Shown piece after piece: positions 49,373 to 60,724 of a stretch of DNA of 64,000 nt. The stretch comes from Calliopum simillimum (Eukaryota > Arthropoda > Insecta > Diptera > Lauxaniidae): assembly GCA_951812925.1 (NCBI GenBank), contig OX638368.1, positions 12,913,994 to 12,977,993 of the forward strand, given 5' to 3'. Position 1 is the first letter of the stretch; each line of letters starts with the position of its first letter. Position numbers and translations under genes: made by a program. Under the pieces are notes generated by a model, which was not told the DNA's origin, did not search any database, and was given only the letters and a program-made list of their open reading frames with translations.

Positions 49373-52255
49373 GAAGTGATATATACATCTGCTTGACCGT
49401 CAGAACGAAAAACCTTTCGTACTTTTTTTTCTCTTTATTGTGTGTTGGTACCTGTGGAGTCCTTGGGAAATGTTTTTCACATTTTCAGTATAGAAAAAAA
49501 AAACAGCAAATTTCTGCTACTTGCTATATACATTCATGCAAAATTTATGAACTGCTGCAGATTTTCTTTCGTACCTTCATAAGTTTTGTTAGAGTTAGTT
49601 TTTGTTCTTCAAAGTTGCCAGTTGCAAAAGTGGTAACGTGGGCTGTTGCTTAAGGTTGCCAGCTTATTTATTTGGCAGTACCCAGTGGTAGTTGTTTGTG
49701 CTTTGCAACTTTGAAGATAGCTGCAAGCCTTAAGAAAACTAAAACAAAGCAAATGCACTTGCAATTCTTTTTCAAACTAAAACCGAAAAATTGCTCAAAG
49801 ACTGTTAAGAAATTTAAAAAAAAAAATAAATTTCAGTGTATAAAAAGGTATTTGCTTTCAGTAAGCTCCACTTGCATTATGATGCCGATCCATCATACTT
49901 ATAAAAGCAAAAATACCAACATGATATCGGTCGGTTGCACTTTTAATCTTCACCCAGTTTTTCTTGCAGTGTATAGTATGTGTGTTCAGGCGACTGTTAG
50001 AAATTGGTTGTACAAACAAACCACCATCATCAGCCAGAAAGGCACCCACCATCAAAACGCTGCGCAAGTCAGTCAATGTGTTGCTTGTGATTTAGCTGAA
50101 ACAATTAAGCTGGTGCAAAACTTTTAATGGAACAATAATAAATTTCGACATTTTCGGTTACTTTCGAATCTGTCGAATGCATTTTTATGTGGTAAGTAGT
50201 TATGGTTCTATTTTCTGTCTTTTGTTGCCTTATGGATTTGCGTTGCAAATGCAAAAAGTTTGCATGCCAATGCAAACGCGAAGTCTACAAAAAAGTTTTT
50301 AGTTTACTTTTAAGATAAATATTAACTTGGTTATTGGTTTATTCTTGACATAATTTGGTGAAATTGAAATGAAATCACGATAATAGAATTGTTACTCTTA
50401 AGAGGTAAAATTGTACCAAGAGAATATTGATCCATTTGGAATAAAATATTTGGTTAGATATGGCGGAATTTTTATTAAAACTTGAGTATTTTTGTTTTGT
50501 CAAAATTTTGAAAAAACAAATAGTTTCTTTTTAGTTTATATAAGACAGGGTCTAAAAAACAATACTTTGATTTTCAGTGTTCTTAGTTGACTTTAAACCC
50601 CTTCCGATGTAAAACTCGACTGCAAGGCAAATGACATCAAATTTTTGTATGTATATTAAAAATTGACAAAGTTACTTGAATCAGGAATTTTAAAAAATAT
50701 AACTGATTGGGCTTGAAACCGTCCAGTTTTCGCTTGAGTGTTATTTGTTATTTTAACACATGCTCCTTATTTCATTAACAATGCAACCTTTAAAAAATCA
50801 CTGTATTTTTTAATTTATTACCACTTATTTCCACCAACTCGTTTCTTCTTTCACTTATGAGAAATCACACGGCTAGCTGTGTTTTATAACTTTATTTTTT
50901 ACTGAAGCAATTCAATTTCGTTTTGTTCAATTTCATTTTGGTAAACTTTTATTTCGAATGTCAAAATGAAAAAAGTCAACAACAACTGTGAAACATGAAA
51001 ACGTGCTTTTACCCTTAACACAATATTGACTTTTTCCCACCGTATTCGATAAAATATTTGATTTAATTACTTTGTTTTATTTTATTTTTACTACGTTTCA
51101 TTTGGTGTGCGCTGCTTTGTTTCATAATAACTGAAGGCAAAACAAGTGTAGTGCAAAAAAAAGTAGTAGAAATATTAGTGAAGTAGCACTTTTGTATCAA
51201 AGTGTATTTTAAGTAGTGTTTAAAAGTTTATAGTTTCGATTTTTTGCGAATTCGCAATAGAAGGAGAGCATTTTTCAAGGTTTATACATATTTGAAATTT
51301 ACAAAATTATTCTGACATTGAAGGGTAGAAGTTATTTTCTAGAGCTTTCAAAAGTTTCGCTTTTGAATCAATCATTTAATGTATTGCCAACAAATACATT
51401 TCATATCGTTTTTGACAAAAATATTCCCTTCGATGTTAGTAAGCAAATGTAAAATTTGTTCCATTTCAGAGAATATTTAATGTATACCAAATCAATTTAA
51501 AAACCGAAAAGTGGTCCTAAATATGAAAAAATTTTTTGTTACTTAAACTGTTAAACTTTATGTATGGATTTTGAGCGGCTTAATTCGAATTTGCAATTTA
51601 TTTCTCTATAAGTTCTGTGGTTTTGAAAGTATTGTCTATTCAAAGTGAAAAATAAAAATACGAAATGGAATGGCCAATATCTTCAAAATTACAGAACTCT
51701 TGGAGAAAACAGTTGAAATTTTAAAACAAATTTATTTTTTTTTTCATATTCAGGACCAGTTTTTGGTTTTTTAAATGGTTTGGGATGTAGCAAATATTCT
51801 CTCATTGTGATGCCGCGGAAGCGCAATTCCAAGGATTTTTATTATTTTTGGACAAAATTTGAACTTTTCCAACAAACATATGTTATAAAGATAATCATAC
51901 GGGTATGTTGTATAGGTTGGGACGCCGCACAGAAGGGCAGATACTCTCAATACCTGGCGATGATTCAAAAAATTAAATGTTATTTTAGGATATCCTTTTA
52001 TATTGGTTAAGTACAATAGTAACCAACGTACTATTTGCATTTTCAAATGACTTGTAACAAACCCATTTCATCACTACAGCACGCTAAACTTTAACTTTGT
52101 AGGCCGAGATAATTTTTATAAGTTATTTCCATGTTAATCAAAGCAGATTTTTGCTAAAGTTTATTACCTTTTAATGTTATTTGACCATGGAGACTTCATC
52201 TACAGGTATGTTACCGTATATAAAAATATTTTTTGTCTTAAAAATGTTAATACAT
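49373..52255. other. non-coding, host-like
   Basis: A 151-codon plus frame at 49672-50127 is the longest unexplained frame here. It is Lys-rich at the front, has no domain I recognise, and overlaps a 72-codon minus frame. I do not call it. The rest is AT-rich without features. Confidence 0.4.
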
Positions 52256-52259
52256 TTAA

Positions 52260-52386
52260 GGCCAATTTCACAATGTCTAGTTAAGCATTAACTGGAACTT
52301 TAACTGGCACTTTGACATAAAATTTTTATACAAAATTTTTTTTTATCTGAAAGTTAAATTTTAACTGGACATTGTGAAACTGGCCC
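52260..52386. mobile_element. TTAA-flanked short MITE, 127 bp
   Basis: Ends GGCCAATTTCACAATGTC and GACATTGTGAAACTGGCCC are inverted, continuing into TAGTTAA/TTAACTGG. Both are flanked by TTAA (52256-52259, 52387-52390). The copy is almost entirely terminal repeat. TTAA suggests piggyBac-type mobilisation. Confidence 0.85.
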
Positions 52387-52390
52387 TTAA

Positions 52391-52871
52391 ATAGGTAAAT
52401 TTAATAAATGGTGAAGAAAAATTTTACGAAATTAAATAAATAGTAAATAGTTTAATTAGGATCCAAGCCTTTTCAAGCACTTGTTATGATTCAAAAATAT
52501 TCCGTATAGAATTGACTTATAGGAGCGACAATAAAATTTTTGTTACTTTTTTGTTACTTTTTGCTACTTTAAAATTTACATCGATTTTTAGAACGTAACC
52601 TAAAATAAAATATTTTTTCTTGCATTGCCGACATTATTCAAAATTTCTAATTTTGTTTTACAAATGGCCTCTTCCTTATTATTTGTCATGAGACAAGAAC
52701 TTATAAAGATTATGTATAGTTCTGGACATGATAATTTTAAACAGCAGTTTGGTTTTTTGTTAAAACAGTTGGAAAAGAGGACAAGTGGTCATCACGAGCA
52801 CTTTAGTAAGAAATTATCTCATTTCAAGTCCCAATATTGGTCGAAATACCTAAAAGCGTGTCTTTAATTTT
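52391..52871. other. non-coding
   Basis: No gene recognised. An 80-codon plus frame at 52625-52867 ends where the tandem array begins; its predicted product matches nothing I know. Confidence 0.35.
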
Positions 52872-53293
52872 CCTATCAGAGCTGACCTTTACTATTCGTA
52901 GTAATTGTACCAAATTTGCTTCGATTATCTCAGAAAGCACTCTCAATATAGAGTTTTTAAGATTTTGATTGTATGGGAGGTACCACGCCCGCTTTTCTGA
53001 ATTTACTTATTTTCCTACCAGAGTTTACTTATACTATTGGTAGCAAGTGTACGTGGTGGTTTGATTATCTCAGATAGTACCCTCAGTATAGTTTGTAAGA
53101 CTTTGTTTGTGTGGGTGGTATCACACCCTCTTATCTGAACTCGCAAATTTTCCTACCAGAGTTTACCTATACTATTGGTAGCAAGTGTACGAAATTTGGT
53201 TTGGTTATCTCAGATATTACCATCAGTATAGTGTTTTTAAGATTTGGCTTATATGGGAGGTGCCATGCCCTCTTGTTCAAATTCAACTAAATT
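52872..53293 (-). repeat. ~140-bp tandem array, three units
   Basis: Units start CCTA(t/c)CAGAG(c/t)T at 52872, 53014 and 53152. Each has ACTATT(c/g)GTAG, ATTATCTCAGA and a box TATGGGAGGT(a/g)CCA(c/t)GCCC. The strand given is that on which the box reads GGGCGTGGYACCTCCCATA, matching the 48.7-kb and 8.2-kb arrays. Probably the internal array of a dispersed element. Confidence 0.85.
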
Positions 53294-54160
53294 TTGCTGA
53301 AAGCTTAAACAATCCACTCTTAGTATGTATATGTAATTTAGTTGCAGTGTGTAGCTCCGTTTATTTGATGCCACATATGAGAGCTGCTTGCTCCAGTGTG
53401 CGCCGCATAGATTAGGACAGCCGTTTGTTTTTTTTTTTTTATTTTTGAATTGTCGATTCTAGCGAAACTTATGTTATGACTGTCGAAGTAATGTCTGTTT
53501 ATAATTTAATGTTTCATGTACATTAGGTCCACGAACTCGTGTTGGTATTGTCTCTGCCAAACAATGCGTAAATTGTGATACCAAAAAAATCTTTTCGATG
53601 GTGTGTTATTTGTCAAATTTAAACCAATTGTTTTGTGTGAGTGTGTTCAATGTGTCTTGTATTCAGTGTATTTTCATTGTATGAAAGAGTAATTGAAAAA
53701 TATAGTGTTGTGGCAAATGTTGTTTTTTGGCTTTCGCAGAATGGCAGTTATTTAAAATTTGGGACACTCAGTTAGTGTCACTCTTGTCGTAAGAGTTGAA
53801 ACAGCACTTTTCTTATTCTAAAACATTGTGATAAATACCATTTAAATATAGTTTTTGATTGATGAATGCAATTGTATTTAAAATGACTAAAAAGCATTTA
53901 ATATTGAATTTTATAGATTGTGATGCACTTATGTGCTTTCAATTTTGCAATGTTCCGCTACGCACGATTGATAGTATCCAATAGAGACTTGTGTCATGCA
54001 AGAAGTACCTAAAATATAAAATATGCGAAACATTTTACCTGTAAAAGCTGCAGATCAGATTAACGCCTAAAAAAATTATAGTTTACTTTTCTTACTTTTG
54101 ATTTAATATTGATATTGATTATAAACATTTTTGGTATGAAGTTTCGATTTTATTCAAAAA

Positions 54161-54258
54161 AGTTTGAAATTTATTCCAAAAAGTATGAAATTTAATCCAA
54201 AATAGTTTAAAATTAATAAAAAAGTATGAAATTTAATCCAAAATAGTTTAAAATTAAT
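54161..54258 (+). repeat. 41-bp tandem repeat
   Basis: AAGTATGAAATTTAATCC followed by AAAATAGTTTAAAATTAAT occurs at 54181-54217 and again at 54222-54258, with a partial diverged unit before at 54161. Confidence 0.9.
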
Positions 54259-55450
54259 ACTTTTTTTGCATTGTTCTAAGTATATAAATACTTACTGGTT
54301 TTAAATTCAAATGTAAATTTTAACTATGTAGGCGGAGTGATATATTTTTACTATAATTGTTTCCTTGAAACATAAAAATAATATCATACAGTTTTACTTA
54401 ATTTTTGGGCTCACTTTGTAGATTCCAGAAAGTGTCCCAACTTATACGGGTAGTTTTTTTTCGCCCAAAAAAGTTGCCTTCAATAAAATGGTTATAACTT
54501 TTGACTTGATCACAATATTAAATATCTTTCTGTAGAAGAGTTGAAGCCATTGACCATACCTTATGAGTATTATTGGTTTATTTAACATTATTTCCATCCA
54601 TTTCAAAACCACTCACCAAAAAGGGAACCCACCTATACGACATTCCCTTAGTGTTTTTTTTCAGGAACTAAAATTCAAAGTGTCTTGTTTTAATATTTAC
54701 TTTCAAAAGAGTGCAAAGCTTAGTCAATTTCTAATTCTATGGTGAATGTGAATATACAACTTTATACTTGTACGTATGGGTGTACTTGTGTAAATGTCTG
54801 TTCTTGTGGCCGTTAGCCATATTGTTTGTTAGCACAAATACTAATATTTACGTATTACAGGTCATTATTGTATTAATTATTCACATAGTGTTGGTGTTGC
54901 GCTTCCACTATACCCTTCTAGTCTCATACACCACTTTGTAATGTAGGCTCTGACGAAAGTAAGAGTATCAAATAATATATATATTCAAGATATATGCGTG
55001 TGTGCGTGTGCCTTTTGCGTTATAATTAATCAATTAGAAGCACCACCAACACAACGCATTTCCTTACATTCGTTGTACTGTTCTTGCTGCTGCTCATGGG
55101 TAAGTGTCCAAAGTTTGTTTTCAAAGGATAAAAAAAGGCATCGAGGTTAACGCTGCTGTTTCTGCTGCTGCCTAATATTGTTGCTGTACAAAAAACATTG
55201 CTCAGTTATAATTAACTTATAGAAATATTGTAATTTGAATAATATTAATTATTTACTATTAAATAGAATTTAAATGCGTAAATTAATTTCAATAATTAGA
55301 GAATTTTTCCTTATGAATGACAGAGTGGCCAAGCTTTTAATTCGAATTTTTAGAAAATTTTATAATAATGATTCATTCATTATAATGAAGATCAAGTATT
55401 AAATTATAGTTAATAGTTCTGGAAAAAATTTTCGCTTTTCTATACACATA

Positions 55451-55466
55451 CATGACGTATGAGCTA
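55451..55466 (+). repeat. CATGACGTATGAGT motif, copy 13
   Basis: Reads CATGACGTATGAGCTA. It stands 18 kb from the nearest other copy. A GGCCGCTTAGT word follows about 100 bp downstream. Confidence 0.55.
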
Positions 55467-56280
55467 TTTTATGTCAAAATAAGCAAGCCAAAATTTCTTT
55501 TGCAATTGATGATCGATGTAACTTTTTGCCTTAAATTTAATGAAATAATATATTAATGGCCGCTTAGTAAAATTTGATTGATCGCAAATTCTGAAATGCA
55601 TTTCTTTCTTGTGAAAGATTTAGGAGGTGCATAAGCATGTCAACAGAATAGTTCGTCACTAAATACGTAACCACTTGCCTCAAACATTTTCCTGAAAATC
55701 TTGTTGAAAAATCTCATGTTTTTTCTTCACACTCAGCAAGCACACAGAAAACATATTCAGCAAAAAAACAAAACAAAAATACAAACAGTAAAATTTTCAA
55801 ACTGCTGTGTGAACGTATTGTTTCATTGTAATGCTTGTCTCACGGGATGTATCCGCTGTGCAACTTTCTTCAATTTCTTTGGTGTTTTTAGAACCTTTTC
55901 ATTTTCTTTTCTCATAACACTTATTCGAAGTTATTCATTTGAGATTTTTCTTGGAATTTTCATATATTTTCTTAGCTGTTTCAGCTATAAATGTACTTTT
56001 GAAGATGGAACTTGATCAGACAACAGCAGTTCTATGGGTGTCCCTCATTTTACTTCTTGCTTTCTGCTGGATCGTCATTCAACGTATTGTTGTTTGTGTT
56101 GAATGCAAATTGTGCTTTTTATACATATAACAGCACTTATGTCTGTTCTTGCCTTCACATGCATATTTCACTCATGAATATGTTCCGAAGTAATCTTGAA
56201 TTTTTACTGTATTTTTTTTTTTTTTTGTCATGCTTCATTTTTCTTTAGGCTGCTGCGGTCTGATAAGTAACTTCAATATT

Positions 56281-57080
56281 TATATAGGGTGTATTGCATA
56301 AGGTTACAAAGCTTCTGAGAGGTGATAAAAAATACCTTGACTAACGAAACCTTGCAGCTGTGGGGTTAAAATGTACTCTGATTTTCTGACCTGCCTTATA
56401 AAAAAAAATTTCTTCGGTTACACTAATGTTTTACGGAAAATTTTTGAAGGAAAATTTTTAAACAATTTTTTTTAGTTTTCTAAAAGTGTATTTGGTTTAT
56501 ATTGTTTAAAAGAATTTCGAATAGTTTTGTACCCTTTGAAGTTGATATAGTAAATTTTTTCCTATTTTTTGACTTTGGCGGCCATTGAGTAAGAAAAAGG
56601 TCACGTTAGTAACCCTTTTTATAATTTTTTTTGAATTCCAGTTGAATTTTCTTTGATTTGGTAACACATTTGTTATACCAATTACATTTATTGTAGTACA
56701 TATGACAAAAGAACTAAAAAGTTAAAGCTAATTTAAGGAGCATTTAAAAAAATTAAAAAAGTATGTTTATAGGATCTTTTTCTTAGTACCTAAAAAGGCC
56801 ACCAAATTCAAAAAATAAGAAAAACAATTAAAATATTAAATTTAAAGGTCATTTAGAAAGCCCATACAATTAGCTTAAAGTTTTTTTTTTAAAAATGTTC
56901 TCTAAAACATTAAAAAATTTGAATGCATTAGCTTTGTAAAACAAGTCAGAAAACTATTTTTACCCCTTAGCTAATCAGTGGTACATTTTAGATCCCTCCA
57001 TAGGCAAAATTTTTGTTAGTCTAGACCTCTTCTATCACCTCCCAGAAGATTTGCAATCTCATGCAATATACGCTGTATAT
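56281..57080. mobile_element. MITE family B, copy 3 (best preserved)
   Basis: Terminal inverted repeats of about 70 bp. The left reads TATATAGGGTGTATTGCAT, then AAGGTTACAAAGCTTCTGAG, AGGTGATA and CTTGACTAACGAAA. The right, reverse-complemented, gives CAGCGTATATTGCAT, then GAGATTGCAAATCTTCTGGG, AGGTGATA and CTAGACTAACAAAA. No coding capacity. The exact end and target duplication are uncertain because TA-rich sequence surrounds both ends. Confidence 0.8.
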
Positions 57081-58572
57081 AATTTTAAGTGAGTTTTTTT
57101 TCAAATTGATTAAAACTGCTCCATAGTACACAATAATTTTCTTGGTTGTAAGAAAATAGCTGACTGTATTTGTTCTGGCATATATTGTTCACTACGTTGA
57201 TGATGTTACCGACATTTCTACATATTTGCTGTAAAAAAATAATTTTTTTTTGTGTTTATTCCCATATGGCTTCTGCCTTGTTATAAGCAATCACTTTAAT
57301 TGTTTGCTTGTAGCGATTTTTCGTTTACTTAAGAATATTTTAACAAAATTGCTATGCTGTCGTATCACAAAAATCGAACTGAAGAAAAGGAAAAAAAATA
57401 TGCTTTTGGTCGTACTAGTATTGATAATATCAATATAAAATAAGGTTTGTAAACTTTCAAAACAATGCATACCACATATTGTTAGAGCAAAAAAAAATCC
57501 TTTTTTCCTTTTGCCCAGTGCATGGTATTTATTTTCACTGACTATCCGTCAAATTTCATCAAAATAGCTTTTATAGTTTGTGCGATATGTATTAAAATCG
57601 AAGACAATGAAACTATTAATCATTTGTATGACATGGAAAAAACCCGGTTAAGTAATAAGCCCACCGAAAAATGGTATAAGAATGGCTTGTTGAAAATAAT
57701 TTTGGTAATCCAAATCCACTGATAAAAATTAATTTTAACCGTTTCTACTTTTGTTATCTAGCTTAAAGCAGACGTCAAAGCAATGATTTTTTCTTTATCG
57801 CGCAAAGATAACTCCGGATCCTGAAAGTTAAAGAAAAAAAAAAAAAAAACAATTTCAGATTCGTACTAAGGAATAGCCATTTCACCATAAACGGGTATAA
57901 ATATAGGAAAACATGTTTTTACTGGATGAGGGGTAGGGGTATAAAAAAATGGATAACCGCAGATCCTGGCAACGTCCATTTTCTTGTTACTTGGGGTTCT
58001 TTCTAAAAGAATCTGAGCTCATTTTTTGGTAAATGAGTTAAAAACAACTTTTTTATCAGATGCGAATTTTCAAATACCACAAGAAGATAAGTATTCGTAG
58101 ATAAGGAGGCACAAAACGGTATAAAGGAGCACTTCAAATTAATTGGCATGCTTTTAAGAGTTGTCCAGCATAGTCTTTGCTACAATTTTGTTTCAACAAT
58201 TTGGCAAAATATGGAACGGTTTGCTAGCTAGAGCAAAAAATGTTATAATTTTTTGATTTTGAGGCCCCACGTGCAATTTTTCTTGGTCACTTTGCGGCAC
58301 ACTTTTTTTCGTTTAGCCTATAGCTAACGCAAGGCATGAAAAAATCGAAAAAAGTATTTGGTTTTTAAATTTTGTGAGGTCGCTGGGCGCTCGTTTGATG
58401 CCTCCACATATTTATTTTAGAACGAACATTGAATTTGATTTGAATTTGTATTAATTTGATTAGCATCGTGTTTGAAATATGTTAATTAGTGTAATAAGAA
58501 ATTTGAGGAAAAAAAACTAACAAAATAGTTGTACGATAGTTTAATAGATTAAGTACTATAGTTTTAGTAACA
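57081..58572. other. non-coding
   Basis: No gene recognised. An A tract lies at 57833-57850; frames at 57250-57722 lack family features. Confidence 0.4.
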
Positions 58573-59335
58573 TGTGGCAACACCAGTCAACAGCTGTTAC
58601 CGCAATCAGCTGTTCACTCACCACACCGAGGTGAGTTGGGATGATTATAATCTCAGTGTAGGCAGAAAATATTGTTTTTCGTGCGGCAACCGGCAGCGAG
58701 TAAAGGTGGTGAGCATAGTAGTTAGTGGCATTAGTTAGCATGGTATTGAGCCAAGCCGATACTGTGAACCTAGAGACTGGTAGCATTTAGTTAGAACAGT
58801 ATTAAGCCAAGACGATACTGCTAGAGTGAGAAATCGTAGTACGTAGTGGCATTAAGTTAGAACAGTATTGAGCCAAGACGATACTGAGTGAGAGTAGTAA
58901 ACCTAACTAGTGGGGCCTTTAGTTAGAGCAGTATTGAGCCAAGACGATACTGCGAGAGTGAGACAGCGTAATCACTAGGAGTATTCAGTTATAACTGTAT
59001 TGAGCCAAGACGATACGGTGAGAGCGAGACAGCATAGTCACTAGAAGCTTTTAGTAAGAACAGTATTGAGCCAAGCCGATACTGCGAGAGTGAGACAGCA
59101 TAATCACTAGGAGTTTTTCAGTTATAATGGTATTAAGTCAAGCCGATACGGTGAGAGCGAGATAGCATAATCACCAGAGATATTCCGTTGTAGCGGTATT
59201 GAGCCGAGCCGATAATGTATAGGCTGGACGCACGAATCAAATTGTAACGCGCTCAAATCTGTAAATAAAGTACCGTAATTTTAAGAAATTTGTAAATAAA
59301 AGAAATAAGAGAACGAAAACCGGTGTTTATATACA
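58573..59335 (+). mobile_element. possible solo LTR
   Basis: The segment starts TGTGGCAACACC and ends GGTGTTTATATACA. It contains AATAAA-type signals near the end (59270-59300) and is GC-richer than its surroundings, as an LTR might be. No matching 5-bp duplication flanks it, no second LTR or internal coding region is in the window, and the borders are guesses from TGT...ACA. It encloses the 66-bp array. Confidence 0.3.
58742..59217 (+). repeat. 66-bp tandem array with hairpin core, 8 units
   Basis: Core GTATTGAGCCAAGMCGATAC recurs at 58742, 58799, 58865, 58931, 58997, 59063, 59130 and 59196. Spacing is 57 then 66, 66, 66, 66, 67, 66. In most units CAGTAT and ATACTG flank the core and can pair as a 6-bp stem with a ~12-nt loop. 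Linkers carry GAGAGTGAGACAGC and ATCACTAG. Confidence 0.95.
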
Positions 59336-59360
59336 ATTTAAACGGAACTAATAATAATTG

Positions 59361-59640
59361 TTAACCCTTTCTCCAAAATAAAAATATATGAGTGGCAAAG
59401 TTAATTACCTTTCTTATATTGGTGAGTTCAACGGTAACTATTTGGTAAATAGATTGGTAAGAAAACTTTTTGTTAGGCAGTAAGTTCCAAAATTTACCAA
59501 AAAATACTGTCGAGAAAATGCTAGCAGGGACATTATTCCACAACTTAATCGAAGGATGAGGAAAATTAAAAAAAAACGAACCAAATTACTCATCTGATTA
59601 TTTCTTTTTAAAAATCTGATACCTCAAAGTAGTCAGCATT
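59361..59640 (-). pseudogene. probable LINE ORF2 C-terminal tail
   Basis: On the minus strand, FPHPSIKLWNNVPASIF (about 59560-59510) matches the F(R)xxxxKLWNSLPxxI block that ends many Jockey/I-like ORF2 proteins. It is preceded, with one frameshift, by LRYQIFKK and RNNQMSNLVR. A TTA-rich tail follows on the 3' side (59344-59356). The order and orientation fit a 5'-truncated LINE, on the same strand as the RT fragment at 46 kb. No RT core is present. Confidence 0.45.
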
Positions 59641-60722
59641 CACAACAAAAAGAAAAAAAATAATGTTTAACCTGTTGACACTATTAGTATTTGCCACAGT
59701 CATTCATAACATTTTTGTTTTTTATGTCAATGATTGACAACAACGGCAGCAATTGTAATGACGCCTTACAACCCAATCCATAGCTTCTTACTTGTATGTT
59801 TAGAGGGTTTCTGCTGCTGCTGTGCCTGTATGCAAACTTACATATTTGTCCTTTTGCCAAAGTCTACACAGCAAGCAAACAAACTGAAATCTTTGGCATT
59901 GGCGCATTACTTTGTTACATTAACAATTTACACTCGTCTGCAATGTTTACACTTAATGCTTGCAGATAAATCTATGTATATAAGCAGAGTTTTTTTTTTT
60001 GCTTTCCTTTTTTATGTAATTTTCTTTGCCAAGTAGGAGGCAACATAAGTGGCAACAATCTTGCTGACACATCGAACACTGTAAAAATAAAAAAAAATTA
60101 TAAATATTTGCGTTGAATTCAAGACAATCAAATTTCAAAATCGCAAAAAAAAACAAGAGATTAAGTGTGACGCAAAGCGACAAAAGAGGCCTTTTTTTTG
60201 CCAAATGACATATTAGAAATTTTCGATACCATTGTATAAGGAACGTCGGGAAATAATATGATGATTCAACCAAAGTATGATTTAGCACCAAGGAATTGTT
60301 AGATTTTTTTATATAAGATTCACATGTTTGATCTCCCTACATACGGTACATTATGCATTGAATACAGTCATCAGAAAAATCATAACTTTAACCCACCTTT
60401 TATTTATAAGTCATCTTTTATGGAACCACCATACGTTGAGTTGGATTTGCTTTCTGCTTCGAGGTCTCAACGGTTTTTCAAAAATATCTTTGAAACCATG
60501 GGTTGTTTGAAAAAAAAATTAATATGCTACATAGAAAATTAAATTATCTTTTAAACGATATTTCAATTTTGTTTGTACAACTCGTCATTGAAGAGTTATC
60601 GTAATTTTAAAGTTAGATATTTTAATATGAACTCATAGGTAGCATTTTGTATCATAACTGTTAACAACTTTTTAAATTGGGTGATCTTCTAAACTATAAG
60701 TTGTACGAAAATATTTTTGACG
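59641..60722. other. non-coding
   Basis: No gene recognised. The 112- and 100-codon frames at 59734-60291 lie on opposite strands, overlap partly and have no family features. Confidence 0.4.
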
Positions 60723-60724
60723 TA

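Larger units (their letters stand above)
53294..56280. other. non-coding, host-like
   Basis: No gene recognised. Contains the 41-bp repeat at 54161-54258, CTG-rich runs at 55084-55175 and motif copy 13. Overlapping frames at 55701-56248 are Phe/Cys-rich chance frames. Confidence 0.45.

Noticed and set aside
49672..50127. 151-codon plus-strand open frame
   Set aside because: No recognisable domain, Lys/Phe-rich simple composition at the front, no clear start context, and a competing minus-strand frame in the same place.
58573..59335. firm call of an LTR retrotransposon
   Set aside because: TGT...ACA borders are weak, there is no 5-bp duplication, and no second LTR or gag/pol. Kept only as a low-confidence solo LTR.
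59953..60291. 112-codon minus frame
   Set aside because: Phe/Leu/Cys-rich chance frame in AT-rich DNA, overlapped by a plus frame; no motif.
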